Shown here piece by piece: positions 42,878 to 52,297 of a stretch of 64,000 bases of DNA. The DNA is from Polaribacter sp. (GTDB lineage Bacteria; Bacteroidota; Bacteroidia; Flavobacteriales; Flavobacteriaceae), in NCBI GenBank assembly GCA_029238315.1, contig JAQWGI010000032.1, forward strand, positions 1 to 64,000, in the 5' to 3' direction. How positions within the stretch are numbered: the first letter of the stretch is position 1; each line of letters starts with the position of its first letter. The notes beneath the pieces are model-generated. The model saw nothing but the letters and a program-made list of their open reading frames with translations. It ran no database searches and had not been told where the DNA came from. A program made the position numbers and the translations under genes.

Positions 42878-43942
42878 ATGGCTAGATTTATAAAAAAGCA
42901 GCAAAAAGAAATTGGAGTTTCACCCGATGAACTCCTATTTATTGGTAAAAAGAAATCAGAAAACACAGTTCTAAAAATTATAGACTACGATAAAAATAAT
43001 GTAAAAGAACGCTCAATTAATTCTGTAAAAGAAGCCTTAGCGTATCAAGAGAAAACCACCACTACTTGGTTTAATATAGATGGAATTGACAAAGCTGAAA
43101 TTATGCAAGAAATTGCTGAAAGCTTTCATTTCGATCATTTTATTATTGCAAATGTAATGAATACACACGCAAGACCTGTTGTACGGGAGCATGACAACTG
43201 CTTATTTTTATCAATTAAAATGTTGCAAATAAATGATACCGAAAACTCAATTTCATTTGAAAACTTAAGTTTAATTATTACTAAATCTGTTTTAATGTCA
43301 TTCCAAGAAAAAACAGGTGATGTTTTTGAACCAGTAAGAAACAGAATTAGAAAACAGAAGAAAAGGATTATCAATTCTGGCACTGATTATTTACTCTTTG
43401 CTTTGTTAGATGTTGTTATTGACAATTATATTTATATTTTAAGTATTTTAGGTGATAGGATTGAAAGCCTTGAAGTTGCACTGTTGCAAAATTCAGAAAA
43501 ATCAATTATTGATGCAATAAACAACCACAAAAAAGAATTAAATTACCTAAGAAAAAACATTTTACCAGCAAGAGAAATGTTGGTAAGTTTAACTAAAATA
43601 GATTCTGATTTTATCAATTCTAAAAACCATGTGCATTTTAAAGAACTACAAAACAACATCAATCATGCTGTAGAAATTGCAGACAGTTATAGAGAAATTT
43701 TATCAGATCAATTAAATATATATCACACAATAGTGAGTACAAAATTAAATGATATTATGAAATTCTTAACTGTGTTCTCAGTTGTTTTTATTCCGCTTAC
43801 ATTTATTGCAGGTATTTATGGTACTAACTTTGATTTTGTGCCAGAATTACACTATAAATATAGTTACTTTATAATGCTTGGAGCAATGGTTGTTATTACA
43901 ATTTTGATGTTGTTGTATTTTAAAAGAAAAAAATGGTTTTAA
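42878..43942 (+). CDS. corA: Magnesium/cobalt transporter CorA
   Basis: C-terminal IPLTFIAGIYGTNFDFVPELHYKYSYF (GxN motif GTN) with two TM helices. Confidence 0.93.
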   Translation: MARFIKKQQKEIGVSPDELLFIGKKKSENTVLKIIDYDKNNVKERSINSVKEALAYQEKTTTTWFNIDGIDKAEIMQEIAESFHFDHFIIANVMNTHARPVVREHDNCLFLSIKMLQINDTENSISFENLSLIITKSVLMSFQEKTGDVFEPVRNRIRKQKKRIINSGTDYLLFALLDVVIDNYIYILSILGDRIESLEVALLQNSEKSIIDAINNHKKELNYLRKNILPAREMLVSLTKIDSDFINSKNHVHFKELQNNINHAVEIADSYREILSDQLNIYHTIVSTKLNDIMKFLTVFSVVFIPLTFIAGIYGTNFDFVPELHYKYSYFIMLGAMVVITILMLLYFKRKKWF

Positions 43943-43943
43943 T

Positions 43944-43972
43944 AAAAAAATCCGCTTTAAAATAAGCGGAAA
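43944..43972 (-). terminator. Intrinsic terminator downstream of fabD
   Basis: Minus strand tccgcttattttaaagcggattttttt. Confidence 0.7.
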
Positions 43973-43994
43973 TATTTAATTTATTTATCTTCTA

Positions 43995-44882
43995 TTAAGC
44001 ATCAATACTTGCACCACTTGCAGCAACACTTCTATCAATTTTCCGCATTAAACCTTGTAAAACTTTTCCTGGACCAACTTCTACAAACTCTTTACCACCA
44101 TCAGCAATCATTGCTTGGATACACTGAGTCCATTTAACCGGAGCTGTTAATTGGGCTACTAAATTTTCTTTGATTTCTATCGGACTTGTAACAGCTTTAG
44201 CTGGCACATTTTGATACACAGGACATGTTGGTTCGCTAAAGGTAGTGTCTTCAATTGCTTTTGCTAACTCTTCTCTTGCAGGCTCCATCATTGGCGAGTG
44301 AAATGCTCCACCAACCGGCAACAACAATGCACGCTTTGCGCCTTTTTCTGTCAATACTTCACATGCTTTTTTAACCGCAGATACTTCTCCAGAAATGACC
44401 AATTGACCAGGGCAGTTATAATTCGCCGCCACTACAACACCATCAATTTCTGCACAAGTTTCTTCAACAATCGCATCTTCTAAACCTAAAACAGCAGCCA
44501 TTGTTGATGGAGAAATTTCACAAGCTTTTTGCATAGCAAGTGCTCTTTTAGAAACCAACTTCAATCCATCTTCAAAAGACAAAACATTATTTGCTACTAG
44601 AGCAGATAATTCCCCTAAAGAATGTCCTGCAACCATTTCTGGCTTAAAAGAATCTCCTAATACTTTTGCCAATATAACCGAATGTAAAAAAATAGCTGGT
44701 TGGGTAACTTTCGTTTCTTTTAACTGTTCTGCAGTTCCCTCAAACATAATGTCTGTAATGCTAAATCCTAAGATTTGGTTTGCTTGCTCAAAAAGATCTT
44801 GAGCCAATGTTGATTTTTCGTAAAGATCCAAACCCATTCCTGTAAATTGTGCTCCTTGACCTGGAAAAATATATGCCTTCAT
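43995..44882 (-). CDS. fabD: Malonyl-CoA:ACP S-malonyltransferase
   Basis: MKAYIFPGQGAQFTGMG; VAGHSLGELSALVAN; GGAFHSPMMEPAREEL. ATG at 44882 preferred. Confidence 0.96.
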   Translation of the reverse strand: MKAYIFPGQGAQFTGMGLDLYEKSTLAQDLFEQANQILGFSITDIMFEGTAEQLKETKVTQPAIFLHSVILAKVLGDSFKPEMVAGHSLGELSALVANNVLSFEDGLKLVSKRALAMQKACEISPSTMAAVLGLEDAIVEETCAEIDGVVVAANYNCPGQLVISGEVSAVKKACEVLTEKGAKRALLLPVGGAFHSPMMEPAREELAKAIEDTTFSEPTCPVYQNVPAKAVTSPIEIKENLVAQLTAPVKWTQCIQAMIADGGKEFVEVGPGKVLQGLMRKIDRSVAASGASIDA

Positions 44883-45336
44883 AAATAGTGTATTTGTATA
44901 ATCAATTGTTTTAATATTGGCAAAAATAGTCATTTTTATCAGAAGCTGTTGCTACTTTATTATCAAGTAAACTGACGTGTATAGTCATCTTAAAAAAATC
45001 AATGATCCTCAAATAGATACTAGCAGATTTAAAACCTCTACTTCATTCTTGAGATGAATAAATTTCACTTTTTTATAGTTAATTGATGTCAATTAGAAGG
45101 TCTAATAAAGATTTATAAAAACGTTGTTTCAAAAAATTAAATTTAAAAAAGATGTAAAACCCTGAAGATATTTGATTGATTATAAATAGAACTTTCCTAA
45201 AACAAAAAACTTCTAATTAACTATTGAAAAAAGCATTCTAAAACTTATTTATCTACAAGAACATAACAATAAGATCGTTCTTAAATGATTGAAATTTAAA
45301 CAAGAGATCGTATCTTTATTTTTTTAAATAAATACA

Positions 45337-45672
45337 ATGTCAAAAACATATTACGATCCTGCTGATTTAAGAAAGTTTGGAAAAATTACAGAATGGAGTG
45401 AAGAATTAGGGAATAAATTCTTTGATTATTACGGAAAAGTATTTGAAGAAGGTGCTTTATCTGCTCGTGAAAAAAGCTTAATTGCCCTTGCTGTTGCACA
45501 TACAGAACAATGCCCATATTGTATTGATGCATATACAAAAGACGGTTTACAACGCGGTATTACAAAAGAAGAAATGATGGAAGCCGTGCATGTTGGTGCG
45601 GCTATAAAAAGTGGCGCAACACTTGTACACGGCGTTCAAATGATGAATAAAGTGAATAAATTAGAAATGTAA
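45337..45672 (+). CDS. Arsenosugar biosynthesis-associated peroxidase-like (carboxymuconolactone decarboxylase family) protein
   Basis: ALSAREKSLIALAVAHTEQCPYCIDAYTKDGLQRGITKEEMMEAVHVGAAIKSGATLVHGVQM; adjacent to arsS. Confidence 0.88.
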   Translation: MSKTYYDPADLRKFGKITEWSEELGNKFFDYYGKVFEEGALSAREKSLIALAVAHTEQCPYCIDAYTKDGLQRGITKEEMMEAVHVGAAIKSGATLVHGVQMMNKVNKLEM

Positions 45673-45714
45673 GCAGAGTACTAATTTTGTAAAACAACAT
45701 TGTGTAAATCACTT

Positions 45715-45737
45715 ATTCCCGTGAAAACAGGAATCTC
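45715..45737. repeat. REP-like palindrome ATTCCCGTGAAAACAGGAAT(CTC)
   Basis: Imperfect stem attcccgt/acaggaat with GAAA loop; resembles a common interspersed repeat (attcctgc...gcaggaatct). Confidence 0.6.
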
Positions 45738-45748
45738 AAAAAATCTTA

Positions 45749-45801
45749 CCTCGAGTGCAGTCGAGAAGTTGTAATTAGGTTTCGAATGCGCTCAACCAGA
45801 T
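45749..45801. repeat. Degenerate inverted pair of CTCGACTNCGCTCGAG-family repeats
   Basis: acctcgagtgcagtcgagaag ... gtttcgaatgcgctcaacca. Confidence 0.5.
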
Positions 45802-45825
45802 AAAAGAAACTAAATCAAGTTCAGT

Positions 45826-46875
45826 ATGAAGAAATCACTCAAAGCAAGAAACAATGATTTAGCAAATACGGAACGTCAATTGGAAATTCTATCTAATGGA
45901 ATTTTTAAAGATGAATTATCAACATTTGCAAACAAAATAAAAGAAACAAATCAATTTCCATTACGCCCAAAAAAATTAGAGATTTTACAAATAAATTTAG
46001 GTTATATGTGCAATCAAGTTTGTGCACATTGTCATGTTGATGCTGGCCCAGACAGAAAAGAAATTATGACAATTGAAACTATGAATCAATGTTTGGAAGT
46101 GATCAAAAAAACGGACGCGCATACTTTAGATTTAACTGGTGGTGCACCAGAAATGAATCCAAATTTTAGATGGTTTGTAGAAGAAGCTTCAAAGGCCGGA
46201 ATTAAAGATTTTATTGTTCGCTCTAACTTAACAATCATCCAAGCGAATAAAAAATATCATGATTTGCCCGATTTTTTCAAAAAACACAATGTTCATGTTG
46301 TTTCTTCTATGCCACATTGGACACGTGGAAAAACAGACAAGCAACGTGGTGATGGTGTTTTTGACAAATCAATCAAAGCATTACAAATGTTAAATAATGT
46401 TGGTTACGGAAAAGAAAATTCTGATTTAAAATTAGATTTGGTATATAATCCTTCAGGAGCGTTTTTACCTGGTGATCAAAAAGCGTTAGAAAACGATTTC
46501 AAAAAAGCATTAAAAGAAGATTTTAATATTGATTTTCACAATTTATTTGCTATTACAAATTTACCAATCAGCCGTTTTTTAGACTATTTAATTGCTTCAG
46601 AAAATTATGAAGATTATATGCATTCTTTAATTGAAGCGTATAATCCAGCAGCAGTAGAAAATGTAATGTGTACCAACACAATTTCTGTAAGTTGGGATGG
46701 AAAGTTATACGACTGTGATTTCAATCAAATGCTAAATTTAAAAGTAAATTCTAAAATAAAACACATCGCAGATTACAACGAAGAAATTTTACAAAATAGA
46801 GATATCATCATCAATCAACATTGCTACGGATGTACTGCTGGCGCTGGAAGTAGTTGCCAAGGAGTTGTAGCGTAA
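45826..46875 (+). CDS. arsS: Arsenosugar biosynthesis radical SAM protein ArsS
   Basis: LGYMCNQVCAHCHVDAGPDRKE (CxxxCxxC), TLDLTGGAPEMNPNFRWFV, C-terminal QHCYGCTAGAGSSCQGVVA. Confidence 0.94.
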   Translation: MKKSLKARNNDLANTERQLEILSNGIFKDELSTFANKIKETNQFPLRPKKLEILQINLGYMCNQVCAHCHVDAGPDRKEIMTIETMNQCLEVIKKTDAHTLDLTGGAPEMNPNFRWFVEEASKAGIKDFIVRSNLTIIQANKKYHDLPDFFKKHNVHVVSSMPHWTRGKTDKQRGDGVFDKSIKALQMLNNVGYGKENSDLKLDLVYNPSGAFLPGDQKALENDFKKALKEDFNIDFHNLFAITNLPISRFLDYLIASENYEDYMHSLIEAYNPAAVENVMCTNTISVSWDGKLYDCDFNQMLNLKVNSKIKHIADYNEEILQNRDIIINQHCYGCTAGAGSSCQGVVA

Positions 46876-46886
46876 TTTAGTTAAAT

Positions 46887-46911
46887 GTCATATCGAGCGG
46901 AGTCGAGACAC
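46887..46911 (+). repeat. REP-like repeat GTCATATCGAGCGGAGTCGAGACAC
   Basis: Same core (TCGAGCGGAGTCGAGA) as the copy at 58395-58410; inverted relative to 47061-47086. Confidence 0.8.
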
Positions 46912-46919
46912 CTATTAAA

Positions 46920-47103
46920 ATGAAAAAAACAATCTACATATTAATCTTTATTTTCTCAATTTCTGTAAACGGACAATCAATAAAAAAAGCTATTGAAAAA
47001 ATACAATACTGAAAGTATTGAATACGCTTATGTTGATGAATTGAAAAATCAAACTAAAAAACCTTTCGACTCCGCTCAAGGTAACAATAAAATATTTTTT
47101 TAA
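46920..47103 (+). pseudogene. Truncated/frameshifted rhodanese-like secreted protein remnant
   Basis: MKKTIYILIFIFSISVNGQSIKKAIEK, then (after removing one A from aaaaaa) YNTESIEYAYVDELKNQTKKPFDSAQGNNKIFF*; signal peptide plus YNTESIxYxxVDEL resembles the start of flavobacterial rhodanese-like proteins; C-terminal part is repeat-derived. Confidence 0.6.
47061..47086 (-). repeat. REP-like repeat (acctttcgactccgctcaaggtaaca)
   Basis: Inverted partner of 46887-46911 at about 150-nt spacing. Confidence 0.7.
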
Positions 47104-47173
47104 AACGCAACAGAAAAAGTGCATACTTTTAGCAAATAATGGAGCAAATAGCTAAAAAAAGGAATCAAAATTT

Positions 47174-47809
47174 ATGAGTAAAAATTTAGTCATTATTTTT
47201 GTAAAAAACATCATTTTAGGTCAGGTAAAAACACGCCTAGCTAAAACGATTGGAGATATTGACGCCTATAATATCTACTCAAATCTTGTAACAACTACAG
47301 AAAAAGCTACCTTAAAATTGGCTATTGAGCGACATATTTATTTTTCGAACGAAATTATGCCATCGTTTTGGAAACACGACAAAAAATTTGTTCAAAAAGG
47401 CGCAGATCTTGGAAGCAGAATGCAACAAGCATTTCAAAATGGATTTGATGAGGGATATGAAAACATTGTGTTAATTGGCTCTGATTTACCAACCATTTCA
47501 AAAGAGATTGTTGAATCAGGTATCTCAAAACTTAAAAATAATGATATTGTTTTTGGTCCTGCAGAAGATGGTGGTTACTATTTAGTTGGAATGTCTAAAA
47601 TGCATCCCTCTATTTTTAAAGATAAACCATGGAGCACATCTAATTTATTAACCCTAACTTTACAAGAATTAAAAGCAAAAAATCATTCAGTGACATTGAT
47701 TGAAACCTTAAATGATATTGATACTTTTGAAGATCTAATTGCTTCCGATTTTTATAAAAACAATTCTAGAATTCAGGAAATTGTAAAACAAAATAAAGCA
47801 ATAAAATAA
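47174..47809 (+). CDS. TIGR04282-type arsenosugar biosynthesis glycosyltransferase
   Basis: VIIFVKNIILGQVKTRLAKTIGD; IVLIGSDLPTISKEIV; VFGPAEDGGYYLVGMSK. Confidence 0.9.
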   Translation: MSKNLVIIFVKNIILGQVKTRLAKTIGDIDAYNIYSNLVTTTEKATLKLAIERHIYFSNEIMPSFWKHDKKFVQKGADLGSRMQQAFQNGFDEGYENIVLIGSDLPTISKEIVESGISKLKNNDIVFGPAEDGGYYLVGMSKMHPSIFKDKPWSTSNLLTLTLQELKAKNHSVTLIETLNDIDTFEDLIASDFYKNNSRIQEIVKQNKAIK

Positions 47810-47861
47810 AAAGATACTGAAATACTGAAACAAGTTCAGCACTAGCAAATTCAGCATAAAC

Positions 47862-48677
47862 ATGAAAAAAAAGCAACTACAAGAAACAATTGATTTTCTA
47901 AAATCTAACGGAATTACAAATCCACAAATAGGAATTGTTTTAGGAACTGGTTTAGGAAAACTAGTTGATGAAATCGAAATAGAAAAAGAAATTGCCTATT
48001 CAGAAATTCCAAATTTTCCGCAAGCAACGGTTGAGTTTCATTCTGGAAAATTAATTTACGGAACATTAGCTAATAAAAAAGTGGTAGTAATGTCTGGTCG
48101 TTTTCATGTTTATGAAGGGCATTCTCTCTGGGAAGTTACTTATGGAATTAGAACCATGCACGGTTTAGGCATATCTACTTTATTGATTTCTAATGCTGCT
48201 GGAGCTATAAATCTTTCATATAAGAAAGGAGATTTAATGTTGTTAGAAGATCATTTAAACCTACAAGGGAACTCTCCATTAGCGTTTAAAGGTGCCTATG
48301 ATTTTGGGAATATTTTTGCTGACATGTTAGCACCTTATTCAAAAAAAATCAATTCTAAATTGAAAAAAATCGCGCAGCAAAACGATATACAATTGCACGA
48401 AGGAATGTACGCAAGTGTTGTGGGTCCACAATTAGAAACCAGAGCAGAATATAGAATGTTACAAATTTTAGAAGCTGATGCGGTTGGCATGAGCACCGTT
48501 CCAGAAGTGATCGTTGCCAAACAATTAGCATTGCCTTGTGCAGCAATTTCTGTTTTGACGGATGAATGTGATCCGAAGAATTTACAACCTGTTGATATTG
48601 CAGAAATCATTGCAGTTGCTGGTGAGGCAGAACCAAAAATGATTACATTATTTAAAGAATTAATTTTAAATTTATAG
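47862..48677 (+). CDS. Purine-nucleoside phosphorylase
   Basis: IGIVLGTGLGKLVDEI; VVVMSGRFHVYEGHS; NAAGAIN; VVGPQLETRAEYRML; GMSTVPEVIVAKQ. Confidence 0.95.
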   Translation: MKKKQLQETIDFLKSNGITNPQIGIVLGTGLGKLVDEIEIEKEIAYSEIPNFPQATVEFHSGKLIYGTLANKKVVVMSGRFHVYEGHSLWEVTYGIRTMHGLGISTLLISNAAGAINLSYKKGDLMLLEDHLNLQGNSPLAFKGAYDFGNIFADMLAPYSKKINSKLKKIAQQNDIQLHEGMYASVVGPQLETRAEYRMLQILEADAVGMSTVPEVIVAKQLALPCAAISVLTDECDPKNLQPVDIAEIIAVAGEAEPKMITLFKELILNL

Positions 48678-48758
48678 CACCAAGATTTTTAGAAACAAAA
48701 ATAAAGACAAATTTCAAAATACGTCTTGTTTCTTGTTTCTTTCATCTTGAAAGAAAAC

Positions 48759-49727
48759 ATGAGTTACCTAGAAACCACACACAACGTATATAAAGAAGCA
48801 GCCTTAACGCCAAATGTTGGGCTTTGCTGTACCACAAATCCTATTTGGGAATTACCGGGATTAAAAATCCCTAGAATTATGCAAGAAATGAATTACGGTT
48901 GTGGTTCTACCGTACATGCACGCGATTTAACAAACAATCCAAAAATGCTTTATGTTGGAGTTGGTGGCGGAATGGAATTGTTACAATTTGCGTATTTTAA
49001 CAGAAATAAAGGAGGTGTAATTGGTTTAGATGTAGTTGATGAAATGTTAGAAGCATCCCGTAAAAACTTTAAAATTGCCGAAGAACAAAACGATTGGTTC
49101 AAATCTGATTTTGTTGATTTACGAAAAGGCGACGCCATGAATTTGCCAGTCGAAGACAATTCGATTGATGTTGCTGCTCAAAACTGTTTATTCAATATTT
49201 TTAAGTCGGATGATTTACAAAAAGCGATTGCAGAAATGTACAGAGTTTTAAAACCTCACGGACGTTTAGTTATGAGTGATCCAACCTGTGAGCAACCAAT
49301 GAATGATAAACTACGTAATGACGAGCGTTTGCGTGCACTTTGTTTAAGTGGAAGTTTAACGATTGCCGATTATGTAAAAGCATTAACCGATGCTGGTTTT
49401 GGAACGATAGAAATTAGAGCTAGAAAACCATACAGAATTTTAGATCCGAAAAATTACCCAACAGACGAATTAATTTATATAGAATCTATTGAAGTTGCTG
49501 CAATTAAAGATCCGATGCCAAAAGATGGACCTTGTATTTTTACAGGAAAAGCGGCTATTTATTATGGTGAAGAAGATTTTTTTGATGATGGTTTAGGACA
49601 TGTGCTATTAAAAAACCAACCTTTAGCAATTTGTGATAAAAGTGCAAAAGCATTGCAAGATTTAGGAAGAGACGACATCTTTTTCTCTCCTTCTACTTTT
49701 CATTATGATGGCGGTGGTTGTTGTTAA
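48759..49727 (+). CDS. arsM: Arsenosugar biosynthesis arsenite methyltransferase ArsM
   Basis: NVYKEAALTPNVGLCCTTNPIWELPGLKIPRIMQEMNYGCGSTV; SAM-MTase core; C-terminal HYDGGGCC. ATG at 48759 preferred. Confidence 0.93.
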   Translation: MSYLETTHNVYKEAALTPNVGLCCTTNPIWELPGLKIPRIMQEMNYGCGSTVHARDLTNNPKMLYVGVGGGMELLQFAYFNRNKGGVIGLDVVDEMLEASRKNFKIAEEQNDWFKSDFVDLRKGDAMNLPVEDNSIDVAAQNCLFNIFKSDDLQKAIAEMYRVLKPHGRLVMSDPTCEQPMNDKLRNDERLRALCLSGSLTIADYVKALTDAGFGTIEIRARKPYRILDPKNYPTDELIYIESIEVAAIKDPMPKDGPCIFTGKAAIYYGEEDFFDDGLGHVLLKNQPLAICDKSAKALQDLGRDDIFFSPSTFHYDGGGCC

Positions 49728-49969
49728 ATGAATGTCATTTCCAACAGTTTACTTTTTTTTTAAAAACTATTGCATATTATTTATTAAAGCACTCAAATAC
49801 ATTGCTTTATAATTACCGACATCAATGCAAGTTGTTAGAACTAAACTAACTTTTATTTTCTGTAATCCCAATCCGTTAATGACAATAAAAAAGATGCTGT
49901 TTTTTTTACACCGGCATACACTAAGACACCAATAAAGAAATAGAAAAACAATTTTACTCTTAGAGGTTT

Positions 49970-50803
49970 CTAAATTTTTATAGTCACAACGGGCAAGCTT
50001 GCATGGTTGCTCAAATCTTCTGCAACACTACCTTCAAAAAGGTGAGACATTCCTTTTCTACCATTGGTACTAATTACAATTAAATCTGCACCTATCAAAT
50101 TAGAGAAGTTTAAAATTCCTTTTTCAATTGTGTGCTCACACTCAAAAGAAACTTCTTTTAATTTACTGATATCCTGACCTGCTTTGGTTAAAAAATTTGC
50201 CGCCATTTCTTGCATTTGAGAAGATGATTTAAATTGATCATTGGGTAAATTAACATATAATAAATGCAATTCTGAATTAAAAAACTCCATCAATTTTAAG
50301 GCTTTTTTATAAGCAGGAATTGATTTTTCAGAAAAATCAGATGCATACACAACGTCTTCAAAATTTAAATCAAATAATTCTTCTTTTAATACTAAAACCG
50401 GAACTGTAGCGTGTCTAATAACTTTTTCTGTGTTGGATCCTATGAAAATTTCTTTGATTCCGCTTGCACCATGAGAACTCATCAATATTAAATCTGCATT
50501 TATTTCTTCTGCAATTGCATTAATTTCACTGAAAGATAAATAATGCTTAATTATTGAAGTAACTTTTACATCCTTTAAATAGGGTTTGTCTAAAAATTTC
50601 TTAAACTTTTTTTCGGCGAGTTTTAAGTAAAAAACAGACTGCTCTTGTAAATCGCTGGCACTTTCACTCAAAGAAACAACACTTAAATTTAACATGTGTA
50701 AAACAATAATTTCGATATCACTTCTTTTTGCCAATAGCGCAGCAGCTTTTAAAGCATGTGCTGAGTGTTCAGAAAAATCTACGGGTACAATAACTTTTTT
50801 CAT
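49970..50803 (-). CDS. Universal stress protein (tandem UspA domains)
   Basis: KKVIVPVDFSEHSAHALKAA...LILMSSHGASGIKEIFIGSNTEKVIRHATVPVLVLK; second domain VVYASDFSEKS...LIVISTNGRKGMSHLFEGSVAEDLSNHASLPVVTIK. Confidence 0.93.
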   Translation of the reverse strand: MKKVIVPVDFSEHSAHALKAAALLAKRSDIEIIVLHMLNLSVVSLSESASDLQEQSVFYLKLAEKKFKKFLDKPYLKDVKVTSIIKHYLSFSEINAIAEEINADLILMSSHGASGIKEIFIGSNTEKVIRHATVPVLVLKEELFDLNFEDVVYASDFSEKSIPAYKKALKLMEFFNSELHLLYVNLPNDQFKSSSQMQEMAANFLTKAGQDISKLKEVSFECEHTIEKGILNFSNLIGADLIVISTNGRKGMSHLFEGSVAEDLSNHASLPVVTIKI

Positions 50804-50881
50804 GTTTGTTAATTTTTGAATAATCCCAAAATTAAATTATTGAAATATAGTATTTTAGAACATTTATCATGTTTTAAAATT

Positions 50882-51895
50882 TTATTTAATTCGTTGATTT
50901 TCATATAATTTTTTTAATAAAGTCTCCGTTGGTTTATTCTGCGGTGTAAATCGATTGTTGTTCTTGCCTCCAGAATTTTGATGATTGTAAAACCATTTCC
51001 AAATAAAACCTCCAGCGAACCAATCTTCTTTCCAGAATTGATTGTAAATTGCTTGTGTAGCATTTAATTGAGCTTCTAAGTTGATATTTCCTTGAGTTCT
51101 GTTTGATTCCCAAGGTTTTTCTCCGGTAAAGTGAACACTTCTATACCCATATTCTGTAAATAAAATTGGCTTCTTAAATTTTTGATGCACTTTTAGAATT
51201 TCATTTTTATGTGGTTTCCACCCGTTTTCAAAATCTAAAACCGATGGTGTTTTGAGATCGCTCAATGGAAAATAGGCATCTACACCAATATAATCTAACT
51301 CATTCCAAAACGAAACGCTTTTATACTCATCCCAATTGGAAGCATAAGTTAATTTTCCTTGATATATTTTTTTAATTTTTACAATTAACCCTTTCCAGTA
51401 TTCTGGTCTTTTTGCAACAAATAGTTGTAATTCAGTTCCAATACAAAAAATATCAGCATTTATTTTTTTAGCAATACCTGCATAGTCTAATATAAATTTC
51501 TCGTAAGAATTTTCTAATTTTTTCCAATCTTGCTCCGTTTCCATATCAATAAAACCTGTGTACAAGCCTTTAGCAACCCATAATTGAGGTTTTATCATTA
51601 TCTTTATAGGATGCTTTTGAAATTCTTGAGAGTATTGTGCGATACCTTTTTTAGTTTCACCAAACCATTGCCTTTCTGAATTATAAATAATAGTTGGATT
51701 TTTTAAATCTCTAAAAAAACCAAACGGCATTAAAGCTACATAATTAGCATTTACATTTAAAACAGGTTTTACGTGCTTATTCTCTAACCGTTCTCTTGAG
51801 GCTACAAAACTAATTCCATTTACTTTTTGATGCTCTGAGACACAAGAAAATTGCAAAAAAATAAGACTAAATAAAATGAAGGAGTTGATTTTCAT
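50882..51895 (-). CDS. Glycoside hydrolase TIM-barrel lipoprotein (GH113-like)
   Basis: Lipobox LQFSCVS; IFCIGTELQLF; DYIGVDAYFPLSD; PILFTEYGYRS; GGFIWKWFYNH. Confidence 0.75.
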   Translation of the reverse strand: MKINSFILFSLIFLQFSCVSEHQKVNGISFVASRERLENKHVKPVLNVNANYVALMPFGFFRDLKNPTIIYNSERQWFGETKKGIAQYSQEFQKHPIKIMIKPQLWVAKGLYTGFIDMETEQDWKKLENSYEKFILDYAGIAKKINADIFCIGTELQLFVAKRPEYWKGLIVKIKKIYQGKLTYASNWDEYKSVSFWNELDYIGVDAYFPLSDLKTPSVLDFENGWKPHKNEILKVHQKFKKPILFTEYGYRSVHFTGEKPWESNRTQGNINLEAQLNATQAIYNQFWKEDWFAGGFIWKWFYNHQNSGGKNNNRFTPQNKPTETLLKKLYENQRIK

Positions 51896-52297
51896 TGCTT
51901 CTAAATTAGGCATTTTTTTATAATAACAAGCTCAGTCTAATATTACAAGATTCCCAGACCGTGATTGACACTATTCTCTATGTTGTTTGTAACAACTAAT
52001 TTTTATATATAAAATATAAAACCATGTAACCATACGTAAGAATTTTGAATGCGTAAATAGCTATAAGCTGTTCTTTAAAAAAGCAGTATTTCCTTGAAAA
52101 AAGCAATAATGTTAAAGAAAAAAATAAAAATAGAATTGTAAAACTTATTGTAATTTATTTAAGAATGCAAGAAAATGTATGTTGAAAAAAATATTTAATT
52201 CCAAACTTTTTTTCAATCTGTCTTTAATCATTATAAATAAAAGAAAGTTATTAAGTTTGTAACTTGCAATACGACTTATTTGCTAACACTCTAATTT

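Noticed and set aside
44945-45330. Intergenic region before the arsenosugar cluster as an ArsR operator
   Set aside because: No clear inverted repeat resembling an ArsR site could be picked out.
48335-48610. Overlapping minus-strand ORFs within the PNP gene
   Set aside because: Shadow ORFs; the PNP frame is strongly supported.
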